NCBI GenBank assembly: GCA_037127315.1
Contig: JBBBDQ010000309.1
Location: forward strand, 372,001-436,000
Reading direction: 5' to 3'
Length of the DNA stretch: 64,000 nucleotides
Source of the DNA: Ascarosepion bandense
Lineage: Eukaryota; Mollusca; Cephalopoda; Sepiida; Sepiidae
The notes below the pieces were generated by a model that worked only from the letters and a program-made list of their open reading frames with translations, ran no database searches and was not told the origin of the DNA. Both the position numbers and the translations under genes were made by a program. Below, piece by piece: positions 42,215 to 53,845 of the stretch. Position 1 is the stretch's first letter. Each line of letters opens with the position of its first letter.

Positions 42215-42863
42215 ATAATCTTAAAAACAAAAAATAAAACAAGACAACAGAAAAAATACGATGAAAAACACTAAAAAAACAGTTTGAATTTCTACGATAT
42301 TCTTTCTTGGAAAGAATACGTATTTATTTATTTTTATTTATTCATTCATTTTATTTATTTATTTATTTTTCGATAACCTTATTTTCGACGACTTTAATGA
42401 AAGAATAGCAGTGGGCGAACAAATTATTATTCTTAAATTTCACTGCAGTAATAAACTCAAACCGAACGTATGTCAACTTTTTCTTTTCCATTAAATTTTG
42501 ATTTTTTTTTTATCTGAACAATTATTTTTATTGCAAGGACTACTGATGGTAGCAACAAGTTTTTTCTTTTAACAAAATACTCTCTAAGTGTAGTGACGTT
42601 TTTTTTTCCGTTGAAGGGCTGTTACATGTCCATTTTTTTTTTTTTTTAACCAGCGTCTTTCTCTTTGAATTTTTTTTCTATATGTAATTCTGTTTTACTA
42701 TTTTAACATAAACATGAATTTTTCTTCATATATTATTTAATTTATCTGTTTCTTCTTTAAATGATCCTAACACATAGAATAATCAGTTTTATTATTCATA
42801 TTTCCCTTAGTTGTCGATATTTCGAAATATTTTTTTATATTATGATAATCTTTCTTAAAAACC

Positions 42864-42894
<31 letters not shown>

Positions 42895-43250
42895 CAACAG
42901 AAAGCAAAATACGATGAAAAACAGTTTGAGTGTAATTTCTACGATATTCTTTTTTAGAAAGAATACGTATTTATTTATATATTTATTTTTATTTATTTAT
43001 TCATTTTGCTTACTTATTTTATTTATTTTATTTTGATAACTCTATTTTCGACGACTTTAATAATAAAGCACTAATAAACTTAAACGTATGTCAACCTTTT
43101 CTTTTCCATTAATTTTTTTATTACAATTATTTTTGTTATAAGGACTAGTGATAATAGCAACAATTTTTTTTTTAACAAAAATACTCTAGTATACTTTTGT
43201 TTCGTTGAGCGGCTGCTACGCCCAAGTTTATTTTTTTTAAAACCAGCGTC
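42215..43250. repeat. Direct repeat of family B leader-type sequence
   Basis: Units 42,215-42,670 and 42,838-43,250 share ATAATCTT-AAAAACAAAA, TACGATGAAAAACA, TCTACGATATTCTTT, GAAAGAATACGTATTTATTTAT, TTTTCGACGACTTTAAT, GTATGTCAAC and GTTGAgcGGCTG blocks. Both lead into ACCAGCGTC, which in unit 1 continues TTTCTCTTTGAATT exactly as at the start of the family B leaders. A third partial copy is at 48,165-48,220. The gypsy element is inserted at the left edge. Confidence 0.7.
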
Positions 43251-43714
43251 TGTAGGGTCTCATACATAGACACCCACACACACACATACATACGCATGGT
43301 CACGCGGCGTCTACGTGACAGTCGTAGTTCCCGCCAAAAACGAAGCCTTTAAAAACCGAAAACAGCACGTGAGACAGCAGTTAGGATTTCGTCCCGGGGC
43401 GAGGGCAGACAAGAACAGACATGCCTCCCTAACTCATACAAACACACGCGCACTAATTGCGGGTAGCAGTTAGTGGCGCAAATATTTTTTATTCTCTTAA
43501 TTTTCTTCTCTGACATTAACTTTCATTGAAACCGGACTCTACAACTTCTTATGCATGCTTTCTCAACCCTATGTAACCTTTTTCAATATATTGTTTTTCC
43601 GTTTACTTTCGCCTTCTTGTTCATTCATAAATCTTGCTTCAAACCTTAACGAATGTTACGTCGAGTCGACCGTTAAAATATAAATTAGTAAGTGGACGGC
43701 CTTCGTCCACTACA
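43251..43714. mobile_element. Solo LTR, 464 bp, with empty-site evidence
   Basis: Begins TGTAGGGTCTC and ends TCGTCCACTACA. CGTC is duplicated at 43,247-43,250 and 43,715-43,718. The uninterrupted version ACCAGCGTCTTTCTCTTTGA exists at 42,649, so insertion is well supported. A 7-bp hairpin (GTGGACG/CGTCCAC) lies at the right end. Internal region absent. Confidence 0.8.
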
Positions 43715-43964
43715 CGTCTTTCTCTTTGAATTCCAATCGCGTTTCTGTCAGCTGTCGCTTGGCAACCCATTAGGAGAAGAAAAACTCCAAACAATAACTC
43801 GGAACTCAAGGTATTAATCGTGCCGAGGAGTGAATGGCTACTGCGTTAGGAGGTAACAAACGATCCCCTACAGGCTTCGGGACCTTGTTTGTTATGGAAC
43901 GTTACCCAACATGTCGGCTAACTTTGGGTGGACTTTTGGACCCGTGCGTCACTCGTGGGAAAAA
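43715..43964 (+). mobile_element. LINE family B copy 2, leader portion
   Basis: About 250 bp matching 48,220-48,468 (GAATTCCAATCGCGT, GTGCCGAGGAGTGAATGGCT, ACTTTGGGTGGACTTTTGGA). It is interrupted at 43,964 by a family A insertion and resumes at 44,413. Confidence 0.85.
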
Positions 43965-44412
43965 TCTCTCACCAGCGTGACGTGGCTTCCCTGTGCCTCT
44001 TCTATAAGTACTTTCACGGCTTCTGCTCGGATGAACTTAAATCACTGGTGCCCCCTAGGTGTGAATTTGCACGAGATACTAGATTGGCAACTAGGTCCCA
44101 CCCTTTTACAGTGAAACCGACGAAATATAACCGCAATTTCTACTCCAACAGCTTTTTTCTCGCACTTCCCGCCTGTGGAATTCCCTTCCGCATGCTTGCT
44201 TCCCCGACGGCTACAACCTCCAGGAGTTTAAATGTAAGGTCAATAGACACCTCCTAACACACTAACTCGCACCCATTCTCTCCAACACTCTCCCTATGTA
44301 CCTCCTAACTCGTCTATCACCCTCCCTCTGACATTTCCTATACCCAATCGCTCTATGTAACCCCCTGCGCTATAGTGGCAGTGGACTGCCTTGCTTGGGG
44401 TGATATGATTAA
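43965..44412 (+). mobile_element. LINE family A, copy 4 (5'-truncated), nested in family B
   Basis: The unit begins in the RT C-terminal region (RDVASLCLFYKYFHGFCSDE, then LKSLVPPRCEFARDTRLATR) and ends with the family A terminus CCTTGCTTGGGGTGATATGA plus an A run. The uninterrupted family B site is visible at 48,466-48,480, where GGGAAAAAC joins ATGAAAAATACAAATAG; here the A-rich site flanks the insertion, consistent with a short A-rich target duplication. Confidence 0.85.
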
Positions 44413-47400
44413 AAAAATACAAATAGAAATAAAAAGTCCATTATGGCTCTTTCAGTGAATAAACAGGGAGCCCGTCCTTCAGGTGGGAACCTACCTTAGG
44501 TCGAAAAATCTGCCATAGGAACAAACTCCGACACGAAGAATGAATCTTCCGATCCCCACAACCAGGATAATCCTAATGATGGCCCTGAAAATTCTCCAGC
44601 TGGATCTACAACCGTATATTTAAAGAAAGAAAAAAATAAAATGGTCTCGTGAGGAGTACAAAGTCGTTATGACTGCATTTCATGAAGCGTTACTCAAACC
44701 TCAAAAAAACATGACTCGCCAAACATATGACATTTGGCGAAAAAAAGTTGGACAAACAAATAGAAAATAAATTAGCCAATGTACGAAGATACATCATGCG
44801 AAATAACCAATTGACAGAGGCTGAAATTAATGAGATAAAAAGAATTGCAACCAGAATAGACGAATCAACAAAATATGAAAAGGAACAGGAATCAGAAATA
44901 AAAAGTAGTAACACCAAACAAGCCACGGGTCATAATATAGAAACCGTGATACACAAAAATCACTGTGAAGATAATGCTGTAAGTTTCTGTGCTGGAAAGG
45001 TGTGATCTGAGTCAGTGACAAGACGACAATAAAACAAGTTCAGAACACATTGAACAGAATTATTTTGCGGAAAATAAAAACAGTATATAAGAAGCCAAGG
45101 AAGAAATCAAGAACCATATAAGTCAAATACAAAATATTGCAATGGAGGAATGAGAACAGCTCCCAAAATTACAACCAACAAAACATAGCCTCGAAACTAT
45201 TAAGCTCTACAATGCAGCACTCAAATTAATTTTGGATGAAGAAGACACTCATATAAATCTCAATAAAGCAATATATGCATTAGCAATAGCAGCAACAAAA
45301 TTAACTGAACATCAAATTAAAAACAAGGCAGTCTCGCAGACATGAAGATCCACCTGGGAAAAGAAAAATAGAAAAAAGAAATCGAACAACTTAGAAGTGA
45401 ACAATCAGTACTCGATGAACTGACAAGAGGAATAAATGTAAGAACTAGAAAAGGCAGAAGAGTCGAAAAAATACAACAGTAGAAATGAAAGTGAAATCCT
45501 ACCAACTAAGGAAAAATAAAGCAAACAATACAACTGAAGGCTCAAAGAATAAGACGCTATGAGAAAAGATCAAGATTCTACAGACAAAACAAGAAGAAGT
45601 TATACAGTTCTGGGAAAAAATATGGTCTTGCCCTAAAGAACATAACAAAGAAGTAGATTGGATTGCACAAGAGACAGAACAAATCAAAAATAATCCAGGA
45701 CAGATATGGGCTGGAATCACAGAAGAGGATGTTAAATGTGCACTGAAAAAAGCACACAATTGGAAATTTCCAGGTATATATAAAATTCCTAACTTTTGGC
45801 TATATTATTTAAATTCATCACATAAAAAACTAGCCAAAATCTTCAAGAAATGGTTAACGATCCCACTAAAATTCCTGCATGGATGACCAAAGTAATTACA
45901 TTTCTTCTACCTAAGAATATTGACACAAACAACCCGAAAAACTACAGACCAATTACATGCCTTCCGACAACATACAAACTATTAACATCTATTTTAACAA
46001 AACAGACATATTTCTTCTTGGAAAGAAATGACATATTACCGCTTGAACAAAAAGAGTGCAAACGTGGCTGTTACGGATGTAAAGACCAATTGCTTATTAA
46101 CAGAATAATGCTGGAAAACTGCTACAATGCAAATAAAATCTTAGTACCGCCTGGATAGATTATCGTAAGGCATTCAATAGTGTACCATATTACTGGAACT
46201 TAAAGACTTTAAATATATGCAAGATATCACTCGTTATCATCACTTTCATCAAACAATGCATGTCGATATAGAAAACAAACCTTTACATCAATCATATAAA
46301 TAGAACCTATAAGTCTGGTTAAATAAACATAAAAAGAGGTATATTTCAAGGTGACTCTTTGTCTCCTTACTATTCTGCGTATCATTAGTAGCACGAACCA
46401 GTCAACTTAACAAGACAGAATGTGGTTATAAAATAGCCCAAAAGAAAATAAGCCATCTATTTTACATGGATGACTTAAAGTTGTATGCTAAAACTGATAA
46501 CGAGAAAACTTCTTCTGCAAACTGTAAAATGCTTCAACGAAGACATTGGATTGAAATTCAATTTGAATAAATGTGCTAAAGCTACAATTTTACGTGGATA
46601 GCTACAACAAACATCCTCAATTAGCTTAGACTCTGCTAAGAATTAAAGCCAGAAGAAACTTATAAATACCTAGGTGTAAATGAGAGTGAAAAAATTCACC
46701 ATAAAAAATGAAAAAATAGTACGTAAAGAGTACTATAGAAGGCTACGACTGATATTAAAAACTGAATTGAATTCTCAGAACAGAATTATGGCCATTAATA
46801 GCCTTGCAATCCCATTTGTCCAATATAGTTTCAACATCTTAAACTGGACTCTAAACGACATCAGCCAAATGGATTCTAATGCAAGAAAGATTCTTTCTAA
46901 GCATAAGATGCATCATCCAAAGGCTGATGTAGACCGTCTATACATACCCCGTAAAGAAGGTAGAAGAGGTCTTATTCAGCTAGAATTGTCATACAAGACA
47001 ACAACTATTGGCTTACTACCATACATAGAAACAACAAAGGACTGGATGATACAGTTAGTCAAACAACATGAAAACAGAAAGAAAAAATATTCAATAATAA
47101 AAGAAGGCAGTAAATACAAACAAGATTTACATTTAGTAGATTCTGTAGAAGAGCAAAACAGAAGCCAAGAACCAACTATTGCGGCAAAAAATATGAAAAT
47201 AAAAGCCAAAGTTAAAGCTCTTGAAAAGATGAAACAACGCTGGCAAGACAAACCTCTGCATGGCCAATATCCAGTACGTGCTAATAAATCCAATGTTGAT
47301 AAAGTTATTACTCATCGATGGTTACGTGCATCTGGATTAAAGTCTGAGACTGAAGGCTTTATTCTTGCAGCGCAAGACCAAAGTCTTTTCACTGGGAACT

Positions 47401-48164
47401 TTCAGGCAAATATTATACATAATAATGTGGATCCAAAATGCAGGTTCTGTGATAAACAACAAGAAACAATAGACCATCTAATCTCAGGATGTTCTCTACT
47501 TGCCCCAAATGAATATAAATATCGTCACGATAGAGTGGGGTAATATTTACATTGGACAATGTGCAAACACTATGGAAAATCTGCAAACAAACACCGGTAT
47601 GAACATCACCCAGCATCGGTTACAGAAATAGAAGATGTCACCATTCTATGGGATTACACCATCTACACAGACAGAAAAATTGAAGCAAATAAGCTGGACA
47701 TTATTAAAAATCAGAAAGAAAAATCTTGCCTATTAATTGATATGGCTTGTCTAGCGGATTGTAACATAGCAACCAAGGAATTCGAAAAACTGTCAAAATA
47801 TAAAGACATGGAAATTGAAATAGAAAAATTGTGGAAATTGAAGACAAGAATCGTGCCAGTGATAGTAGGTGCACTTGGAATGATAAAAATGGAACAAAAC
47901 AACACATTGAAAGAATCCCTGGAAACCCCAGCTTAAGAGATATACAAAAAATTGTCTTGTTAAGTACAGCCCACGCACTAAGGAGAACTTTGTCTATGTA
48001 ACGCTAGGGATGATAGGGGGGGATATAAAAAAAACATGAAATGGAGCCATAACGACACATCACGACCTTCCTTAGGTCTTTCCGCAAACTTGGTAGTAGT
48101 GCGACCATAGCAGAAATTGAAATATGATTAAAAATGAAATAATAATAATAATAATAATAATTTT
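44413..48164 (+). pseudogene. LINE family B copy 2, near full length, frameshifted
   Basis: Covers the whole coding order: N-terminal domain (WSREEYK, ALLKPQKNMTRQTYDIW near 44,700; LTEAEINEIKRI), a linker absent from the other copies (SVLDELTRGINVRTRKGRR near 45,410), RT (NNPKNYRPITCLPTTYKLL at 45,930; FYMDDLKLYA at 46,470), the thumb region open at 46,680-47,543, the zinc motif CRFCDKQQETIDHLISGC and RLE domain to 47,936, then UTR and TAA tail. Many stops and frame changes make it inactive. RPD reads KLD. It shows what the complete family looks like. Confidence 0.85.
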
Positions 48165-49467
48165 TTTTTTTTTTTAAACAAACTACTCTAGTAATATTGA
48201 TGTTTTGTTTCGTTGAGCCGTCTTTCTCCTTGAATTCCAATCGCGTCTATGTCAGATGGTGCTTGGCAGCCCATTTAGGAGAAGGAAAACTCCGTACAAC
48301 AACCCGCAATTCAAGGTGTTAATCGTGCCGAGGAGTGAATGGCTACTGCGTTATGAGGTCACAAACGATTCCCTACAGGCTTCGGGACCCTGTTTGTAAA
48401 AGACGGTTACCCAACGTGCCGGGCAACTTTGGGTGGACTTTTGGACCCGTGCATCAGTCGTGGGAAAAACATGAAAAATACAAATAGAAATAAAAAGTCC
48501 AGTATGGCTCTTCCAGTGGATAAACAGGGAGCCCGTCCTTCAGGAGGGAACCTACCTGAGGTCGAAAAATCTGCCATAGGAACAAACTCCTACACAAAGA
48601 ATGTATCTTCAGGTCCCCACAACCAGGATAATCCTAATGTTGGTCCTGAAAATTCACCAGCTAGATCTACAACCGTATATTTAAAGAAAGAAAAAATAAA
48701 ATGGTCTCGTGAGGAGTACAAAGTCGTTATGACTGCATTTCATGAAGCGTTACTCAAACCTCAAAAAAACATGACTCGCCAAACATATGACATTTGGCGT
48801 GAAAAAGTTGGTCAAGCAAATAGAAAGTATATTGACGAAAATAAATTGGCCAATGTACGTAGGTATATTATTCGTAATAACCGACTCACAGAGGCTGAAA
48901 TTCATGAAATTAAAAGAATTGTAACAAGAAGAGTCGAATCAACAAAATATGAAAAGGAACCGGAACCAGAAATAAAAAGTAATAACATCAAACAAATCAC
49001 AGGTCATAATGTAGAAACCGTGAAACACGCAAATCACTGCGAAGATAATGATGTAAGTTTAAAAGTGCTGCAAAGATGTGATCTGAGTCTGAGTCAGTTA
49101 AAAGACAAAAATAAAACGAGTTCAGAACACATCGAAGATAATTATTTGACGGAAAATAAGAACAATATACAGGAAGCCAAGATAGAAATAAAAAACCATC
49201 TAAGTCAAATACAAAGTATTACAATGGAGGAACGTGAACAGTTCCCAAAATTCCAACCAACAAAACAAAACCTCCGAACTATTAAACTGTACAATGCAGC
49301 ACTGAAATCAATACTGGATGAAGACCCTCATACAAATCTTAACGAAATAATATATGCATCAGCAACAGCAGCAACAAAAAAATTAAACATCAAAATAAAA
49401 ACAAGGCAGTCTCGCAGTCGTGAAGATCCACCTTGGAAAAGAAAAATTGAAAAAGAAATCGAACAAC
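48165..49467 (+). mobile_element. LINE family B copy 3, 5' half
   Basis: A leader (48,180-48,470) and the N-terminal coding region, cut off at about 49,467 where composite block copy 2 begins. It follows directly on the TAA tail of copy 2. Confidence 0.85.
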
Positions 49468-49550
49468 TAAGCCACCCTCTTAATCTAGGACAACACTACC
49501 TCCTCAAGACCCAATTTGATCACTTTAAACACCTTCGTAATCACCATTAG
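48471..49550 (+). CDS. LINE family B N-terminal domain, truncated open frame
   Basis: ATG at 48,471 (an in-frame TTG lies upstream at 48,429 but the ATG is the better start). The first 333 or so residues are family B: an unstructured Pro/Asn/Ser-rich start, a helical segment WSREEYKVVMTAFHEALLKP, NKLANVRRYIIRNNRLTEAE, and a basic end RQSRSREDPPWKRKIEKEIE. Such N-terminal regions bind nucleic acid in RLE-type LINEs; that role is inferred. The last 27 or so codons (SHPLNLGQHYLLKTQ...) are spacer of the composite block. No RT is in frame. Confidence 0.7.
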   Translation: MKNTNRNKKSSMALPVDKQGARPSGGNLPEVEKSAIGTNSYTKNVSSGPHNQDNPNVGPENSPARSTTVYLKKEKIKWSREEYKVVMTAFHEALLKPQKNMTRQTYDIWREKVGQANRKYIDENKLANVRRYIIRNNRLTEAEIHEIKRIVTRRVESTKYEKEPEPEIKSNNIKQITGHNVETVKHANHCEDNDVSLKVLQRCDLSLSQLKDKNKTSSEHIEDNYLTENKNNIQEAKIEIKNHLSQIQSITMEEREQFPKFQPTKQNLRTIKLYNAALKSILDEDPHTNLNEIIYASATAATKKLNIKIKTRQSRSREDPPWKRKIEKEIEQLSHPLNLGQHYLLKTQFDHFKHLRNHH

Positions 49551-52500
49551 ACTCATCCAACTCTTTCCGAATCCTCCGCACTCGATTAAAACAGAATGCC
49601 AAGCTCGAAAAAGCGGAGAGGATAATCCAAAAGATTTTATCTAAATAATATAAAATATTAAATAGATAAAAATATAGAGCTCGATGGATATTAGTAAACA
49701 TATAGTAATATCAATAGTATAATAGTAAACGTAGTGGATATTATCGAGCGCAAAATGAAATATTGAGAGGATTTTGTTAAAAACCAGAAAGAAAAAACTT
49801 GTCTATTATTAATTGATATGGCTTGTCCAGCGGATTGTAACATAGCAACCAAGGAAATTGAAAAACTGTCAAAATATAAAGACATGGAAATTGAAATAGA
49901 AAAAATGTGGAAATTGAAAACAAGAGTTGTGACAGTGATAGTAGGTGCACTTGGAATGATAAAAAAATGGAACAAAACAACACATTGAAAGAATCTCTGG
50001 AAACCCCATCTTAAGAGATATACAAAAAATTGTCTTATTAAGTACAGCCCACACACTAAGGAAAACTTTATCTATGTAATGCTGGGGATGATAGGGAAGA
50101 TAGAAAAACATGAAATGAAGCCATAACAACACGCCACTACCTGCCTTAGGTCTCCCCGCAGACTTGGTTGGTAGTGAGACCAAAGCAGAAATCGAAATAT
50201 GATGAAAAATGACATAATAATAAAATATAACATCAGGAATGAAAATGACGTCTTATCAAATAAAGAAAAAATAAAGCAAAAAATCCAACTGAAGGCTCAA
50301 AGAATAAGACGCTATGAAAAAAGAGCAAGATTTTACAGACAAAACAAGATCTTTCAGACTGATACAAAGAGATTTTACAGGGAAATAGGTAAAAAAAGAA
50401 TTGAAGTGACAGTACCCCCCAGAATGGAAGAAGTCACACAGTTCTGGGAAAAGATATGGGCTTGCCCTAAAGAACTTAGCAAGGAAGTGCATTGGATTAC
50501 GCAGGAGATAGAACGAATGAAAAATAAACCCGAACAGACATGGTCTGGAATTACAGAAGACGATGTTAAATGTGCACTAAAAAAAGCACACAATTGGAAA
50601 TTCCCAGGTATAGATAAAATTCCTAACTTTTGGCTATATTATTTAAATGCAGCACATAAAAAAATAGCCAAAGAACTCCAAGAAATGGTTGACGATCCCA
50701 CTAAAATTCCTGCATGGATGACCAAAGGAATTACATTTCTTCTACCCAAGAATGGTAACACAAACAACCCGAAAAACTACAGACCAATTACATGTCTTCC
50801 GACAACATATAAATTACTAACATCTATTCTAACAAAACAGACATATTTATTCTTAGAAAGAAATGACATGATACCGCTTGAACAAAAAGGGTGCAAACGT
50901 GGCTGCTATGGTTGTAAAGACCAATTGCTAATTAACAAAATGATCCTGGAAAACTGCTACAGTACAAAGAAAAATCTTAGTACTGCCTGGATAGACTACC
51001 GAAAGGCATTCGATAGTGTGCCACATGACTGGATTTTAAAGACTTTAAATATATACAAGATATCGCCCGTCATCATCAATTTCATCAAACAGTGCATGTC
51101 TATATGGAAAACAACCCTTTACCTCAATCATATAAATGGAACCTATAAGTCTGATGAAATAAACATCAAAAGAGGTATGTTTCAAGGTGATTCTTTATCT
51201 CCCTTACTATTCTGCATATCATTAATAGCACTAACCAGTCAACTTAATAAGACAGAATGTGGTTATAAAATAGGCCAAAAGAAAATAAGCCATCTATTTT
51301 ACATGGATGACTTAAAGTTATATGCTAAGAATGATAATGAGCTGGAAGGTCTTCTGCAAACTGTAAAATGCTTCAGCGAAGACATTGGAATGAAATTTAA
51401 TTTGAATAAATGTGCTAAAGCTACAGTTTTACGTGGATCAATACAAGAAACATCCTCAATTAGCCTAGACCCTGCTGTAACAATAAAAGAATTGAAACCA
51501 GAAGAAGCTTATAAATACCTAGGTGTAAATGAGAGCGAAAACATTCACCATAAAAAAATGAAAGAAATAGTGCGTAAAGAGTACTATAGAAGGCTACGAA
51601 TGATATTAAAAACTGAATTAAATTCACAGAACAGAGTTATGGCCATTAATAGCCTTGCAATCCCAGTTGTCCAATATAGCTTCAACATCTTAAACTGGAC
51701 TCTAAACGACATCAGGCGAATGGATGCTAAAACAAGAAAGCTTCTTTCTAAGCATAAGATGCATCACCCAAAGGCTGATGTAGACCGTCTATACATACCC
51801 CGTAAAGAAGGTGGAAGGGGTCTTATTCAGCTGGAATTGTCATACAAGACAACAACTATTGGCTTACTAACATACATAGAAACAACAAAGGATTGGATGA
51901 TACAATTAGTAAGGCAACATGAAGAAAGAAAGAAAAAATATTCAATAATAAAAGAAGGCAGTAAATACAAACAAGATTTGCAGTTAGTAGATTCTGTAGA
52001 AAAGCAAAACAGAAGCCAAGAACCAACTATTGCGGCAAAAAATATGAAAATGAAAGCCAAAGATAAAGCTCTTGAAAAGATGAAACAGCGCTGGCAAGAC
52101 AAACCTCTGCATGGCCAATATCCAGTACGTGCCAATAAATCCAATGTTGACAAAGTTAATACTCATCGATGGTTACGTGCATCTGGATTAAAGTCTGAAA
52201 CTGAAGGATTTATACTTGCAGCACAAGACCAAAGTCTTTTCACGAGAATCTTTCAGGCAAATATTATGCATAATAATATGGATCCAAAATGCAGGTTTTG
52301 TGATAAACACCAAGAAACAACAGACCACCTAATCTCAGGCTGTTCTGTGCTTGCCCCAAACGAATATAAAAATCGCCACGATAGAGTTGGGCAATATTTA
52401 TATTGGACAATGTGCAAACATTATGGAAAAGCTGTAAACAAACACTGGTATGAACATCATCCAGCACCGGTTACAGAAATAGAAGATGTAACCATTCTAT

Positions 52501-52997
52501 GGGATTACACCATCTACACAGACAGAAAAATTGAAGCAAACAGGCCAGACATTATTGTTAAAAACCAGAAGGAGAAAACTTGTCTATTAATTGATATGGT
52601 TTGTCCAGCGGATTGTAACATAGCAATCAAGGAATTTGAAAAACTGTCAAAATATAAAGACCTGGAAATTGAAATAGAAAAAATGTGGAAATTGAAAACA
52701 AGAGTTGTGCCAGTGATAGTAGGTGCACTTGGAATGATAAAAAATGGAACAAAACAACACATTGAAAGAATCCCTGGAAACCCCAGCTTAAGAGATATAC
52801 AAAAAATTGTCTTATTAAGTACAGCCCACACACTAAGGAAAACTTTATCTATGTAATGCTGGGATGATAGGGAAGATAGAAAAACATGAAATGGAGTCAT
52901 AACAACACGCCACTACCTGCCTTAGGTCTCCCCGCAGACTTGGTTGGTAGTGAGACCAAAGCAGAAATCGAAATATGATGAAAAATGACATAATAAT
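49471..52997 (+). repeat. Composite block, copy 2
   Basis: The same order as copy 1: spacer, family B 3' fragment (about 49,773-50,221), then RT-endonuclease, UTR and a short TAA tail of about three units. The left boundary GCCACCCTC is identical to copy 1; the base before it is A both times but the flanks otherwise differ. Confidence 0.9.
50199..52856 (+). CDS. LINE family B RT with intact RPD endonuclease motif
   Basis: 885 codons, nearly identical to 35,286-37,934. Differences include the presence of Arg-Pro-Asp at 782-784, giving PD-x14-D, the layout of an active restriction-like endonuclease, and single substitutions (for example ETTDHL for ETIDHL near the zinc motif, IDMVCPAD for IDMACPAD). 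RT motifs A (Asp 266), B and YMDD (368-371) are intact. As in the first block the ORF starts on MMKNDIII from the preceding TAA tail and lacks the native N-terminal domain. It could supply RT activity only if the truncated N-terminus is tolerated. Confidence 0.85.
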   Translation: MMKNDIIIKYNIRNENDVLSNKEKIKQKIQLKAQRIRRYEKRARFYRQNKIFQTDTKRFYREIGKKRIEVTVPPRMEEVTQFWEKIWACPKELSKEVHWITQEIERMKNKPEQTWSGITEDDVKCALKKAHNWKFPGIDKIPNFWLYYLNAAHKKIAKELQEMVDDPTKIPAWMTKGITFLLPKNGNTNNPKNYRPITCLPTTYKLLTSILTKQTYLFLERNDMIPLEQKGCKRGCYGCKDQLLINKMILENCYSTKKNLSTAWIDYRKAFDSVPHDWILKTLNIYKISPVIINFIKQCMSIWKTTLYLNHINGTYKSDEINIKRGMFQGDSLSPLLFCISLIALTSQLNKTECGYKIGQKKISHLFYMDDLKLYAKNDNELEGLLQTVKCFSEDIGMKFNLNKCAKATVLRGSIQETSSISLDPAVTIKELKPEEAYKYLGVNESENIHHKKMKEIVRKEYYRRLRMILKTELNSQNRVMAINSLAIPVVQYSFNILNWTLNDIRRMDAKTRKLLSKHKMHHPKADVDRLYIPRKEGGRGLIQLELSYKTTTIGLLTYIETTKDWMIQLVRQHEERKKKYSIIKEGSKYKQDLQLVDSVEKQNRSQEPTIAAKNMKMKAKDKALEKMKQRWQDKPLHGQYPVRANKSNVDKVNTHRWLRASGLKSETEGFILAAQDQSLFTRIFQANIMHNNMDPKCRFCDKHQETTDHLISGCSVLAPNEYKNRHDRVGQYLYWTMCKHYGKAVNKHWYEHHPAPVTEIEDVTILWDYTIYTDRKIEANRPDIIVKNQKEKTCLLIDMVCPADCNIAIKEFEKLSKYKDLEIEIEKMWKLKTRVVPVIVGALGMIKNGTKQHIERIPGNPSLRDIQKIVLLSTAHTLRKTLSM

Positions 52998-53737
52998 AAT
53001 AAAGTGTATAAGGCTGATAAAAGATAAAGAACATAAATAAATCTAATAATAATAAACGAAAATAAAATTAATGGATCAGATTAGCAATAGAGAGATAGTC
53101 AATAGCTATTATATATATCATTGTCTTCACATTTGTTTCGTAAACGAATTCAGTAAACAAGATGATGTAAGTTGTGACACTTTTACAACATATCTATAGC
53201 AAACTTTTTAAATTATGTAGATCATATCTCTAATTGTAAAATTTATTTAATACACCATTTTCTAGTTTGAAACATTTATTTTTTATTTTATGCATTTATT
53301 TAATGGTCGGGTTTTAAAAATTTGCAGTTTTTGCTTTGTTGTTGTATTTTATATATGTCTCCAAGTATCTACATTTGATTTCAAGCAAAATAGCGACCTT
53401 GTAAGACAGGCTGATTAACATGAAATTTTGTGGAAATAAATGCCACCTAATTGATGTGAAATGGTTGTGCTGGTTGAACTAATGCATATTATAATTGATG
53501 ATTTTTAATTAATATTGTAGATACAAAACATATTGTTTCTTTTTGTAATTTATGACATTCTACATATCAAATCCCATGTTGAAAAAGAAATGAAGACAAT
53601 ATTGTTTAATGTGGCATATCAATTTATATTTTTGAAAACTACCAATGATGTTTGAATACGCTAGAACATAGGTTTAAAGACAATTTTTACATACATCTGT
53701 TATTTTGTACGAAAAGAGAAATCCACATAAGCACAAA
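52998..53737. other. No gene seen
   Basis: AT-rich spacer to the next microsatellite. Confidence 0.5.
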
Positions 53738-53766
53738 AACTCACACACACACACACACACACACAT

Positions 53767-53841
<75 letters not shown>
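53738..53841. repeat. (CA)n-(TA)n microsatellite
   Basis: CA units to about 53,783, then TA units abutting the LTR end at 53,842. Confidence 0.95.
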
Positions 53842-53845
<4 letters not shown>

